The notes beneath the pieces are model-generated. The model was not told the DNA's origin. It ran no database searches and saw only the letters and a program-made list of their open reading frames with translations. From the NCBI GenBank assembly GCA_001767455.1, contig MELC01000024.1, forward strand, positions 124,001-188,000: a DNA stretch of 64,000 bases. Direction: 5' to 3'. This stretch comes from Acidobacteria bacterium RIFCSPLOWO2_12_FULL_66_21 (GTDB lineage: Bacteria > Acidobacteriota > Vicinamibacteria > Vicinamibacterales > 2-12-FULL-66-21). A program made the position numbers and the translations under genes. Shown here piece after piece: positions 17,071-25,568 of this stretch. Numbering within the stretch: position 1 is the first letter of the stretch; every line of letters starts with the position of its first letter.

Positions 17071-17306
17071 GATAACTTCAAACTACAAACCTCAAACTAC
17101 AAACGCACGTCAAACTACAAACCTCAAACTACGAACCTCAAACTTCAAACTTCAAACTACAAAGTTCAAACTACAAACGGACGTCGAACTACAACCAAAA
17201 AAGCTCAAAGGCGGCGCCTCGAGTCGCATTTTCTGGTTTGGAGTCGTTTGGAGTTTGCAATTTGATTTGCGTTTGGACTTTGCAGTTTGGAGTTTGGAGT
17301 TGACCC
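17071..17306. repeat. Palindromic short-repeat array (TCAAACTACAAACC words)
   Basis: The left half (to about 17190) is a string of TCAAACTACAAACC and CTTCAAACTTCAAAC variants. The right half (about 17240-17304) reads GTTTGGAGTCGTTTGGAG and TTTGGAGTTTGGAGTT, the reverse complement of the same word set. The halves match by word, not base for base. The centre is GC-rich (GGCGGCGCC). It starts right after the trxB stop and ends just outside the mnmA stop. Confidence 0.85.
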
Positions 17307-17309
17307 ACC

Positions 17310-18380
17310 TCAGATTTCTTTGGCGATCCACCCTCCGCCCAGCACGACGTCGCCGTCGTAGAAGACCGCGGCCTGTCCCGGGGCGACCGCCGACTGCGGT
17401 TCGTCGAAGCGGACGTGGACCGTATCTCCCTCGATTCCCGTCATCGTGGCAGGCGCCTCCCGGTGCCGATGGCGGATGCGCGCCGTGAGGCGCGCTCCTG
17501 GCGCCGGCGCGACACCGGCAATCCAGTTCACGCCGGATGCCGTCAGCTCGCTCTGCTCGAGCGCGGCGCGCGGGCCGACGGTGACGGTGTTCGCCACGGC
17601 GTCGATCCCCACCACATACAACGGAATCGGCGAGGAGAGGCCGAGCCCCTTGCGCTGACCGACGGTGAAGCGGTGCACGCCGTCGTGGCGGCCGATGACG
17701 CGTCCGTCGATGTCGCGGATCGCTCCGGCCGCGGCGGCGGCCCCCTGGCGCTCCAGGAACGCGGCGTGGTCCCCGTCGGGCACGAAGCAGATCTCCTGGC
17801 TCTCGTGCTTCTCGGCGACCTGAAGCCCGAGCTCGCGCGCGTGCCGGCGCACGGCGGCCTTGTCGAGCGTGCCAACGGGGAACATGGCATGCGCGAGCTG
17901 CGCCTGGTCGAGCGTGAACAGGAAGTACGACTGATCCTTCGCCGCGTCAACGCCCCGCTTGAGGAGATAGCGCCCGGTGGCGCCGTCCCGCTCGACGCGC
18001 GCGTAATGCCCGGTCGCGACGAAATCGGCGCCAAGGCCTTCGGCGCGCGCGACGAGCGTGGCGAACTTCAGGTCGCCGTTGCAGTGGACGCATGGGATGG
18101 GCGTGCGCCCGGCGGCGTACTCCTCGACGAAGTTCGAAATGACCGTCTCGGAGAACTGCCGCTCGAAGTTCACGATGTAGTGCGGGATGCCGATGTGAGC
18201 GGCCACCCGCCGGGCATCGTGGAGGTCGTCAATCGTGCAGCACGTGCCGAAGCGCGGCTGTCCCTCGCGCTGATCGTACAGCTGCATGGACAGGCCGATC
18301 ACGTCGTGCCCCTGCCGCGCGAGCAGCGCGGCCGCGACCGACGAGTCGACGCCTCCCGACATGGCGACAACGATTCTCAT
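17310..18380 (-). CDS. mnmA: tRNA-specific 2-thiouridylase
   Basis: 356 residues. The PP-loop SGGVDSSVAA is at residues 8-17 and defines the ATP-binding site. The catalytic Cys pair is in PIPCVHCNGDLKF near residue 95 and SQEICFVPDGD near 195. HDGVHRFTVGQRKGLG and a C-terminal beta-barrel complete the family layout. It puts sulfur on C2 of wobble U34 in tRNA Lys, Glu and Gln. The start is the ATG at 18380 (MRIVVAMSGG); the longer frame to 19217 is antisense of nothing real and overlaps the iscS frame. iscS lies 20 bases upstream on the same strand and is the likely sulfur donor. Confidence 0.95.
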   Translation of the reverse strand: MRIVVAMSGGVDSSVAAALLARQGHDVIGLSMQLYDQREGQPRFGTCCTIDDLHDARRVAAHIGIPHYIVNFERQFSETVISNFVEEYAAGRTPIPCVHCNGDLKFATLVARAEGLGADFVATGHYARVERDGATGRYLLKRGVDAAKDQSYFLFTLDQAQLAHAMFPVGTLDKAAVRRHARELGLQVAEKHESQEICFVPDGDHAAFLERQGAAAAAGAIRDIDGRVIGRHDGVHRFTVGQRKGLGLSSPIPLYVVGIDAVANTVTVGPRAALEQSELTASGVNWIAGVAPAPGARLTARIRHRHREAPATMTGIEGDTVHVRFDEPQSAVAPGQAAVFYDGDVVLGGGWIAKEI

Positions 18381-18400
18381 GGCGTAATTGGTGAATTCTC

Positions 18401-19552
18401 CTATCGCCCCGCCCGGGTCAGACTTCGGAGTTTCCCGACCACCCCGGCCAGCCTCTCGACGACGTAATCGACCTCCGCCTCGGTGTTGCCGAAGCCCAGG
18501 CTCATTCGAATCGAGTTCTGCGTGCGGTGGGTGGGGAGGCCCATGGCGCGCAGGACGTGCGACGGCTCCAGCGTGCCGGATGAGCACGCCGAGCCGGTGG
18601 ACACCGCCACGCCCTCGAGATCGAGCGCGATCAACAGGGACTCCGCCTCGACTCCTTCGAAGCTGATGTTGGTCGTGTTCGGCACGCGCGGCTCGCGGGC
18701 CCCGTTCACCGCGGTGCCCGGCACGCGCGCGAGAATGCCCTCTTCGAGGCGGTTTCTCAAGGCGGCGAGCCGCGCCCCCTCGCTCGCGAGCTTCGCGCGG
18801 GCGAGCCTGGCGGCGACGCCGAACCCGGCAATCGCCGGCACGTTCTCGGTGCCGGCGCGGCGGTTGCGCTCGTGCTTTCCGCCGGTCAGGATGGCGGCCA
18901 GCCGCGTGCCGCGCTTGATCCAGAGGGCCCCGGCACCCTTGGGGCCGTTGAACTTGTGCGCCGACAGCGACAGGAGATCCACCCCGAGCGTCTTGACGTC
19001 CACCGGGATCTTGCCGGCCGACTGCACCGCATCCGTGTGCACGAGCGCGCCACGCGCGTGCGCGATGCGCGCGAGCTCGGCGATCGGCTGGACGGTGCCG
19101 ATCTCGTTGTTCGCGTGCATGATCGACACGAGCGCCGTCTCGTCGGTCAGCACGGCCGCCAGCGCGTCCGGCCGAACGATGCCCGTCTGATCCACCGGGA
19201 TGATGGTCGTCCGACACCCGTGACGGCCGAGCGCCTTGAGCGTATTGAGGACGGCTTCGTGCTCGATCGCCGACGCGAGCAGGTGCAGCCGGCCGGCCGA
19301 CACGTCGGCAATCCCGCGGAGCGCGAAGTTGTCCGCCTCGGTGCCGCCGCTGGTGAAGACGATTTCCGACGGTTCGGCACCGATGAGCCCCGCGACCTGC
19401 GACCGCGCCTCATCGAGCACCGCTTTGGCGCGCTGACCGAAATAATGGATGCTCGACGCGTTGCCGAACTCGGCCGCCAGTCTCGACGTGACCTCGTCGA
19501 TCACCTCGGGGGCGGGCGGCGTGGTCGCATTGTGATCGAAGTAGATGCGCAT
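18401..19552 (-). CDS. iscS: Cysteine desulfurase (IscS/NifS)
   Basis: 383 residues. The start MRIYFDHNATTPP is chosen because GAGG stands seven bases upstream of the ATG at 19552; an ATG at 19567 is the alternative. The PLP-binding Lys is in LSLSAHKFNGPKG near residue 200, the His-bearing segment is SAIEHEAVLN, and the mobile-loop catalytic Cys is in STGSACSSG near 325. It mobilises sulfur from cysteine as a persulfide. Placement directly upstream of mnmA, with only 20 bases between, suggests dedicated delivery for tRNA thiolation, though it may also serve Fe-S cluster assembly. Confidence 0.95.
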   Translation of the reverse strand: MRIYFDHNATTPPAPEVIDEVTSRLAAEFGNASSIHYFGQRAKAVLDEARSQVAGLIGAEPSEIVFTSGGTEADNFALRGIADVSAGRLHLLASAIEHEAVLNTLKALGRHGCRTTIIPVDQTGIVRPDALAAVLTDETALVSIMHANNEIGTVQPIAELARIAHARGALVHTDAVQSAGKIPVDVKTLGVDLLSLSAHKFNGPKGAGALWIKRGTRLAAILTGGKHERNRRAGTENVPAIAGFGVAARLARAKLASEGARLAALRNRLEEGILARVPGTAVNGAREPRVPNTTNISFEGVEAESLLIALDLEGVAVSTGSACSSGTLEPSHVLRAMGLPTHRTQNSIRMSLGFGNTEAEVDYVVERLAGVVGKLRSLTRAGR

Positions 19553-19703
19553 CGGATCCTCGATCATAGCATTCGCGCTAAGTCTCAGCAATAAAAGGAC
19601 TAGACAGCGGCTTTCGGCCGTGCGTATACTGGCGGGACCTGCTGCCCAGCCGCTTGATCTAGTGTGACCCTGCGAGCAACCTTGGACAGGTGGAGAGTGC
19701 CCC

Positions 19704-20258
19704 ATGTGGAAACGGGATGAATCGGTGAAGCCAGCGACGGGATCGACCGGATCGACTCCGGCGCCCGCCCAGCATGGCTCCACGCCACACGCCGCCGAGG
19801 CGGCGCCCACCCGGCCGGCACCGGCCTCAGAGCCTCAGCGAGGACAAGAGAGGAACGTCGTGAATATTGGCACATCGGTCGTCATCAAGGGCGAGCTGAG
19901 CGGCAGCGAGGATCTCACGATTGAAGGGCAGGTCGAGGGCAAGATCGAGCTCCGTCAGAACGTCCTGACGATCGGCGCCAACGCCAAGATCAAGGCGCAG
20001 GTCTTCGCGAAGGCCGTCATCATCTTCGGCGAGATCGTCGGCAACGTCGCGGCCACCGAGAAGGTGGACATCCGGGACAACGGGTCGGTTGACGGCGATA
20101 TCGCCGCGCCGCGCGTGGCGATTGCCGAAGGGGCGCATTTCCGCGGCAGCATCGACATGCAGCGCGGGAACAAAGTGGAGCAGAAGGCGGAAGCGAAGCC
20201 GGCCGCACAGCCCGCACCGACCTCCGCGCCCGCGGCGCCCGCCGGCGTTCCGCGGTAA
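19704..20258 (+). CDS. Bactofilin
   Basis: 184 residues. A disordered Pro/Ala/Thr-rich head (1-50) is followed by the beta-helical bactofilin core (about 52-150), which begins VNIGTSVVIKGELSGSEDL and has repeating turns such as IEGQVEGKIEL, and then a second disordered Ala/Pro tail. Bactofilins self-assemble into nucleotide-independent cytoskeletal filaments at the inner membrane and organise cell-wall or envelope machinery. It leads a short plus-strand run with a methyltransferase-like protein and a SAM hydrolase. It is divergent from iscS with a 151-base gap. Confidence 0.92.
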   Translation: MWKRDESVKPATGSTGSTPAPAQHGSTPHAAEAAPTRPAPASEPQRGQERNVVNIGTSVVIKGELSGSEDLTIEGQVEGKIELRQNVLTIGANAKIKAQVFAKAVIIFGEIVGNVAATEKVDIRDNGSVDGDIAAPRVAIAEGAHFRGSIDMQRGNKVEQKAEAKPAAQPAPTSAPAAPAGVPR

Positions 20259-20321
20259 GGTCTCGAAGCGGCCGCGGCGTCCCGGTGGGGAGGTCGCGGC
20301 TGCCTTCGGGGTCCGGACCTT

Positions 20322-20978
20322 ATGCTGTCAGATCTTCTCCGCTGGGGTGGGAAGCGCTCCAGCCAGACAGAGACGACCGGCGACGCTCCCGCTCCGCGCG
20401 GCGAAGAGCCGGTCATTCCATCGAAAGCCCTCCCGAAGTTTCTCTCCGCGATCAGGCGTCAGCCCGGTCCGCCGGTCCTGCTCGACTTCGGTCCCGTGAT
20501 CGGCGCCAACGTCGCGTTTTTCGGCGAGCGTCTGGGGTGCAAGCTGTTCATCGAGGACCTGTTCGCCGATTACGACAAGCATGCGCGCGGCGGGACGCTC
20601 GACGCGCTGGCGGCGACGTTTCCGTCGCGGCTGCGGCACGAAGACGCCAGCGTCGACGGCGTGCTCTGCTGGGACTTTTTTGATTTTCTCACCAAGCCGG
20701 CCTCTCAGCTGCTCGCGCGCCAGATCGTCCGCGTGCTGCGTCCCGGCGGCGCGGTGATGGGGTTCTTCTGCACGTCGGCCGTCCCGCGCACCGCCTTCAC
20801 CAAGTATGAAGTGGTGGACGAGACCGCGATGCGCCACCGGTATCACCCCGGCATCGGCGGCGCGAGGATGCCGCTCCTGAACCGCGACATCATCAAGATG
20901 TTCGACAGCCTGATCGTGTCCGATTCCTTTCTGCTCAAGAGCAATACGAGAGAGATTCTGCTGCGCCGCAAGGCGTGA
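20322..20978 (+). CDS. SAM-dependent methyltransferase-like protein
   Basis: 218 residues. A polar N-terminal 40 residues lead into a class I Rossmann fold. VLLDFGPVIGANVAFFGERL occupies the position of motif I, LFIEDLF of motif II, DGVLCWDFFDFL of the post-motif acidic segment, and VLRPGGAVMGFF of the strand-5 turn. Motif I is degenerate (GPVIGAN instead of GxGxG), so AdoMet binding is likely but not certain. The substrate is unknown. It sits four bases upstream of a SAM hydrolase gene and close behind bactofilin, so the three may form one operon. Confidence 0.75.
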   Translation: MLSDLLRWGGKRSSQTETTGDAPAPRGEEPVIPSKALPKFLSAIRRQPGPPVLLDFGPVIGANVAFFGERLGCKLFIEDLFADYDKHARGGTLDALAATFPSRLRHEDASVDGVLCWDFFDFLTKPASQLLARQIVRVLRPGGAVMGFFCTSAVPRTAFTKYEVVDETAMRHRYHPGIGGARMPLLNRDIIKMFDSLIVSDSFLLKSNTREILLRRKA

Positions 20979-20982
20979 CCGC

Positions 20983-21780
20983 ATGCCCGTCATCGCGCTG
21001 CTGACCGATTTCGGTACCGCGGACCACTACGTCGGGGCGATGAAAGGCGTCATGCTGGGCATCTGTCCCGGCGCGACCTTCGTGGACATCACCCACGAGA
21101 TTCCCCCGCAGGACGTCCTCGGCGGCGCGCTTCAGCTCGGCGCGTGCTGGCAGTACTTCCCCGCCGGCACCGTATTCCTTGCTGTTGTCGATCCTGGCGT
21201 CGGGTCGGCGCGCCGGGCCATCGCCGTGGAGGCGGACGGCCGGCGGTTCGTCGCCCCGGACAACGGCCTCCTGACGATGGTGCTGCGCGCCCCGGAAGGG
21301 GGACAGGCACACTTCGAGATCAGCAATCCGCGGTATGCGGCGCCGCTGGTCAGCCGCACGTTCGAAGGACGCGACCGGTTCGCGCCGGCGGCGGCGTGGC
21401 TCGCGGCCGGCGTCGAGCTGGCGGCGCTGGGTGCCCCGCTTTCCGATTGGGTCCGGCTCGACATCCCCGAGCCGCGCGACCTCGGGGACCGCCTCGAAGG
21501 GGAAGTGCTGGCCGTGGATCGGTTCGGCAACCTGATCACGAACATCGGGCGCGGCGAACTGGAACGGTTCATTGGCGCCGGCGGCGCGGACGTGCAAGTC
21601 GGGGGCACGCGCGTCGGGCCGCTGGTCGAGACGTATGCGGAGATCCCGTCCGGCGAGGCACGCCCGCTGTTGGGCAGCTCGGATCGCCTGGAACTCTCGG
21701 TGAACCGCGGCAGCGCGGCCGAGCGCCTGTCGGCGGGCCGCTCGACACGGGTGGCGATCCGCCGGGCCGGGCCGTTCTGA
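20983..21780 (+). CDS. S-adenosylmethionine hydrolase (adenosine-forming), DUF62 family
   Basis: 265 residues. LLTDFGTADHYVGAMKG at the N-terminus, DPGVGSARRAIAVE near residue 70, the PDNGLLT segment near 88, and a C-terminal beta barrel (RFGNLITNI) match the SAM hydroxide adenosyltransferase family. Known members convert SAM and water to adenosine and methionine; relatives are fluorinase and chlorinase. The halogenase-specific loop cannot be judged from this sequence alone, and hydrolase is the default. It is directly downstream of the methyltransferase-like gene, which suggests a link in SAM turnover, but that is inference. Confidence 0.92.
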   Translation: MPVIALLTDFGTADHYVGAMKGVMLGICPGATFVDITHEIPPQDVLGGALQLGACWQYFPAGTVFLAVVDPGVGSARRAIAVEADGRRFVAPDNGLLTMVLRAPEGGQAHFEISNPRYAAPLVSRTFEGRDRFAPAAAWLAAGVELAALGAPLSDWVRLDIPEPRDLGDRLEGEVLAVDRFGNLITNIGRGELERFIGAGGADVQVGGTRVGPLVETYAEIPSGEARPLLGSSDRLELSVNRGSAAERLSAGRSTRVAIRRAGPF

Positions 21781-21810
21781 AATAGAATAAGCCGTTCTCA
21801 TCTTCAGGCC

Positions 21811-21942
21811 GGGGCTCTGCCCCGTACCCCGGCTCGGTCGCTCGCGGGGGCCAGACGCCGCGCGCCGCTCCCTGGCGGGCGCGCCGTGCGCGCCGCCGTT
21901 ATGCGGCAGCGAGAGCGCGATTCTCGTGGGGCGCCGCATAAC
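21811..21942. repeat. GC-rich palindromic intergenic repeat and adjacent hairpin
   Basis: 21811-21882 starts with the hairpin GGGGCTCTGCCCC and continues through TCGCTCGCGGGG to CGCGCCGCTCC. The same series of blocks in the same order occurs at 34207-34280. A separate 10-bp inverted repeat follows: GTTATGCGGC (21898-21907) pairs with GCCGCATAAC (21933-21942). It fills most of the gap before the acyl-CoA dehydrogenase gene. Confidence 0.7.
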
Positions 21943-21966
21943 GGGCCTCACTTGAAGGATTCATGG

Positions 21967-23172
21967 ATGATTGACTTCGATTTGACGGAAGAACAGCGCC
22001 TGCTCGGCCAGACCGTGCGCGAATGGGCCGCGCGCGAGGTCGCACCGCGCATCCGCGAGCTCGATCGGGAGCACCGCTTCGATCCGAAGGTCCTGCCGCA
22101 GATGGCGGAGATGGGGCTGCTCGGATGCTCCGTTCCCGCCGAGTACGGCGGCGCCGGCATGGACTACATCAGCCTCGGCATCGTCAGCGAGGAGATGGAG
22201 TACGTCGACACGTCCCTGCGCGTCATCATGTCGGTGCACGCCGGACTGAACTGCCTGTCGCTGCTCACGTGGGGCAGCGAAGATCAGAAACAGCGCTACC
22301 TCGTGCCGCAGGCCCAGGGAAAGAAAATCGCGACGTATGGACTCACCGAGCCGGCCGCGGGAAGCGACGTCCGCGGGATTCAGACCGTCGCGGTGAAGAA
22401 CGGCGACCGGTATTCCCTGACGGGCGAGAAGATGTGGATCTCGCTCGCGGATGTGGCGGACAACTTCCTGGTCTTCGCGTGGTCCGACCTCGAGAAGAGG
22501 AAGCAGCGGGACCCGTCGGGGATCAGCGCCTTCATCGTCGAGCGCGGCTTCAAGGGGTTCTCGAGCGCGACGCTGAAGGAGAAGTGGGGGATTCTCGCCG
22601 GCAACACGGGCTCGTTCAAGATGGACGAGGTCGAGGTGCCGCAGGAGAACCTGGTCGGCCGTCCCGGCGAAGGATTCAAGATTGCGATGTTCGCCCTGGA
22701 CCAGGGGCGATACACGGTCGCGGCCGGGGCGACGGGGTTGATCCGGGCGTGCCGGGACGCGAGCGTGAAGTACGCGAAGGAACGCAAGACCTTCGGCGTG
22801 CCGATTGGCGAGCACCAGCTCGTGAAGGAAATGATCGCGCAGATGGAGTCGGACTATCAGGCCGCCCGCCTCCTGTGGCTGCGCGCCGGGTTCCTGAAAA
22901 ACCGCGGGCTGCGCAACACGCGCGAGACCGGACTCGCCAAGTGGTTTGCGACCGTCGCGTCCGAGCGGGCGGCCGCCGACGCGGTGCAGGTGCACGGCGC
23001 CAACGGCTACTCCGACGAGTACCCCGTCGGCCGGTTCTACCGCAACTGCAAGGGGGCGGTCATTTACGAAGGCACGCGCGAGATTCACAAAATCATGCAG
23101 GCCGACTACGCGCTCGGCCTCCGGCAGGATCGTCCCACGCGGTGCGAGCTGCCGCCAATCAGAACGACATAA
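21967..23172 (+). CDS. Acyl-CoA dehydrogenase
   Basis: 401 residues from the ATG at 21967, which is preceded by GAAGG. The helical N-terminal domain begins [20 protein letters not shown]. The FAD-binding strand segment is [13 protein letters not shown] near 122, followed by KMWISLAD. The C-terminal helical domain contains [20 protein letters not shown] and [10 protein letters not shown], where the Glu is at the usual catalytic-base position. It oxidises an acyl-CoA to the enoyl-CoA, passing electrons to ETF. Chain-length or glutaryl specificity cannot be assigned. The final 15 residues after YALGLRQD look like read-on beyond the family end. glpX starts three bases later. Confidence 0.92.
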   Translation: MIDFDLTEEQRLLGQTVREWAAREVAPRIRELDREHRFDPKVLPQMAEMGLLGCSVPAEYGGAGMDYISLGIVSEEMEYVDTSLRVIMSVHAGLNCLSLLTWGSEDQKQRYLVPQAQGKKIATYGLTEPAAGSDVRGIQTVAVKNGDRYSLTGEKMWISLADVADNFLVFAWSDLEKRKQRDPSGISAFIVERGFKGFSSATLKEKWGILAGNTGSFKMDEVEVPQENLVGRPGEGFKIAMFALDQGRYTVAAGATGLIRACRDASVKYAKERKTFGVPIGEHQLVKEMIAQMESDYQAARLLWLRAGFLKNRGLRNTRETGLAKWFATVASERAAADAVQVHGANGYSDEYPVGRFYRNCKGAVIYEGTREIHKIMQADYALGLRQDRPTRCELPPIRTT

Positions 23173-23174
23173 TC

Positions 23175-24161
23175 ATGGAACCTGATCTCTCTCTGGAATT
23201 CCTTCGAGTTGTCGAGGAGGCGGCCATCGCGTGCGCCCACACGATGGGGCAGGGCGACCGGCACAAGGCCGATCAAGTCGCGGTCGAAGCGATGCGGAAG
23301 TGCATGGACACCGTGCCAATCGACGGCACGATCGTGATTGGCGAAGGGGAGCGCGACGAGGCGCCGATGCTGTTCATCGGCGAGAAGGTCGGTCTCGCGG
23401 CCAAGGGCGGCAACAGCAAGAACCTCCCGCAGGTGGACATCGCCGTCGACCCGCTGGAAGGAACGAACCTCTGCGCGACCGGGGCGCCCAACGCGATTGC
23501 GGTGCTTGCGGCCTCCGATCGCGGCGGGCTGCTGCACGCGCCCGACCTGTACATGGAAAAGCTGGTCGTCGGTCCCAGCTCGAAAGGGGCGGTCAGCCTC
23601 GATGCGTCGGTGGCCGACAATCTGCGCGCCATCGCGCGCTGCCTCGAGCGCGACGTCGAGGACCTGGTGGTCGTCGTGCTGGACCGGCCGCGGCATGAAA
23701 AGCTCATCGACGAGATTCGGGCGACCGGCGCGCGCATCCGACTGATCGGCGACGGCGATCTCTCCGCGGGTATTGCGGCGGCCGTCGTCGGCTCCGGCGT
23801 GCACGCGGTGATGGGCACGGGCGGCGCTCCCGAAGGGGTGCTGACGGCGGCCGCGATGCGGTGCCTGAACGGCGAGATCTTCGCGCGCCTCGTCGTCAGC
23901 AAGCCCGAGCACGAGGAGCGCTGCCGCGCGATGGGCATCACCGATTTCACGCGCGTGTACACCTCGAAGGACCTGGCATCCGGGCAGAGCATGATCTTCG
24001 CCGCGACCGGCGTCACCGAGGGCAGCCTGATGAAGGGCGTGCGCTTCTTCGGCGACGGCGTTCGCACGAGTTCCATCGTCATGCAGAGCAACCCGGCCCG
24101 GATACGCTTCATCGACACGATACATGTCGAGCAGACCCGGATGGTGAGGGTAAGGTTCTGA
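23175..24161 (+). CDS. glpX: Fructose-1,6-bisphosphatase class II
   Basis: 328 residues of normal GlpX length. [15 protein letters not shown] at about 55-69 and [16 protein letters not shown] near 93 supply the metal-binding acidic residues of the Li-sensitive phosphatase fold. [15 protein letters not shown] near 213 is a family hallmark. It dephosphorylates fructose-1,6-bisphosphate in gluconeogenesis, and some members also take sedoheptulose-1,7-bisphosphate. The start is the ATG at 23175. It is likely co-transcribed with the acyl-CoA dehydrogenase upstream. A palindromic array begins within a few bases of the stop. Confidence 0.95.
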   Translation: MEPDLSLEFLRVVEEAAIACAHTMGQGDRHKADQVAVEAMRKCMDTVPIDGTIVIGEGERDEAPMLFIGEKVGLAAKGGNSKNLPQVDIAVDPLEGTNLCATGAPNAIAVLAASDRGGLLHAPDLYMEKLVVGPSSKGAVSLDASVADNLRAIARCLERDVEDLVVVVLDRPRHEKLIDEIRATGARIRLIGDGDLSAGIAAAVVGSGVHAVMGTGGAPEGVLTAAAMRCLNGEIFARLVVSKPEHEERCRAMGITDFTRVYTSKDLASGQSMIFAATGVTEGSLMKGVRFFGDGVRTSSIVMQSNPARIRFIDTIHVEQTRMVRVRF

Positions 24162-24164
24162 TCG

Positions 24165-24351
24165 CGTGTCAGTGCCGATCGGCGCGTGCAGGCTGCCGAT
24201 TGACGGAAAGAGGATTGAGGGATTGCCGATCGACGGATTGCCGAGTGCTGATTGGCGCTTTCCAATCGACAATCGTCCGTCCGTCGATCGACATTCTCCC
24301 ATCGGCAATCCGTTAATCGGCACTCTGCACTCGGCGGTCGGCAATGACACA
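24165..24351. repeat. Palindromic short-repeat array (GATTGCCGATCGACG words)
   Basis: The left half contains CAGTGCCGATCGGCG, CTGCCGATTGACGG and ATTGCCGATCGACGG. The right half contains CCAATCGACAATCG, CCATCGGCAATCCG and CGGTCGGCAATGACAC, their reverse complements in reversed order. The outer ends match as GTGTCA(G/T)TGCCGA. The right end contains the ATG used by the MFS transporter (24344). Confidence 0.88.
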
Positions 24352-25564
24352 TAGTTGGCAAAGGAACCTTTTCGCCGTTACTGCAGCCAGCTTTGTCGGC
24401 TTCACCGGCTTCACGCTGGTGATGCCGTTCCTGCCGCTCTACTTCCAGCAGCTTGGCGTCACCGATGTCGGCGCCATCGCGATCTGGTCCGGCCTGAGCC
24501 TCGGCGTGACGCCGGCGATCACGGCGATCATGGCCCCCCTCTGGGGACGGCTGGCGGACCGCTACGGCCGCAAGATCATGGTCGAGCGCTCCCTGGTCAG
24601 CTTCGTCTTCGTCATGGCGTCGATGGCGATCGTGACCGAGGCCTGGCACGTGTTCGCGCTGCGGGCCGTGCAGGGGCTGTTTGCCGGCTACGGCGCGCTG
24701 ACCCTGACGATGGCGGCCGATTCGGCGCCGCGCGACCGCATGGCGAACGCGATTGGGCTGGTCCAGACGGCGCAGCGGCTCGGCCCGGCGATCGGCCCGA
24801 TTGCCGGCGGCGCGATCGCGCAGATCGCGGGCCTGCGCAACGCCTTTCTCGTCACCGCGACGTTCTATCTCGTCGCCGTGGTGCTCGTGTTCTTCTTCTA
24901 CACGGAGCCGCCGCTGCGCCACGAGGACGCGGGGGCATCGACGCGGCGGGTGACGTTCCGGAACGTGCTGGCGTTCGAGAACTTCATGCTGCTCATGGCC
25001 GTCATCTTCGGGCTGCAGTTCATCGACCGCAGCTTCGGCCCGGTGCTGCCGCTGTACGTCAAGGAGCTCGGGACGCCGCTCGACCGGGTGCCGATCGTCG
25101 CCGGCGTTCTCTTTTCGATCGCCGCGGCGGCTGGCGCGCTCGGGCATCACTTCTGCGGCCGGCTGCTGCGGCGCGCGTCCGCGCGCGCGGTCATCGCGGG
25201 CAGCGTGGCGGCGGGTTCGGTCGGCGCGCTCGTGTACGTCGCGGCCGGCGGAACGTGGCTGCTCGTTCTCGGCACGCCGATCTTCGGCGTGGCGATCGGC
25301 GTGGCGACCACCGCTTCCTACACGGCCGCCAGCACCGTCATGCCGCCCGGCGCGCGCGGGGCGGGGTTCGGCCTCCTCACGACCGCCTCTCTGACAGGGC
25401 TGGCAATCAGCCCCATCGTCAGCGGGTTTCTCGCCGCGACCAGCATCCGCGCGGTCTTCGCGCTCGATTTCGTGGGACTGCTCGCGCTTGCGGCGATCGT
25501 GTCGCGGCTGATGATCACCACGCCGCTCGTCGAAGCCGCCGCGCCGGCAACGGAGGAGCTGTAA
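24344..25564 (+). CDS. MFS multidrug-type efflux transporter
   Basis: 406 residues with 12 hydrophobic segments. The loop between TM2 and TM3 carries WGRLADRYGRKIMVERS, the MFS motif A, and TM5 has RLGPAIGPIAGGAI, resembling the antiporter motif of drug:H+ exporters such as MdtG. It is an inner-membrane protein, probably exporting small toxic compounds; the substrate is unknown. The only close start is the ATG at 24344, which lies inside the inverted end of a repeat array, and no good ribosome site precedes it. tsaC starts four bases after the stop. Confidence 0.9.
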   Translation: MTHSWQRNLFAVTAASFVGFTGFTLVMPFLPLYFQQLGVTDVGAIAIWSGLSLGVTPAITAIMAPLWGRLADRYGRKIMVERSLVSFVFVMASMAIVTEAWHVFALRAVQGLFAGYGALTLTMAADSAPRDRMANAIGLVQTAQRLGPAIGPIAGGAIAQIAGLRNAFLVTATFYLVAVVLVFFFYTEPPLRHEDAGASTRRVTFRNVLAFENFMLLMAVIFGLQFIDRSFGPVLPLYVKELGTPLDRVPIVAGVLFSIAAAAGALGHHFCGRLLRRASARAVIAGSVAAGSVGALVYVAAGGTWLLVLGTPIFGVAIGVATTASYTAASTVMPPGARGAGFGLLTTASLTGLAISPIVSGFLAATSIRAVFALDFVGLLALAAIVSRLMITTPLVEAAAPATEEL

Positions 25565-25568
25565 ACCC

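Noticed and set aside
21898-21942. Integron attC site
   Set aside because: GTTATGC and GCATAAC are in the wrong order and do not fit the RYYYAAC...GTTRRRY core pattern, and there is no integrase or cassette structure.
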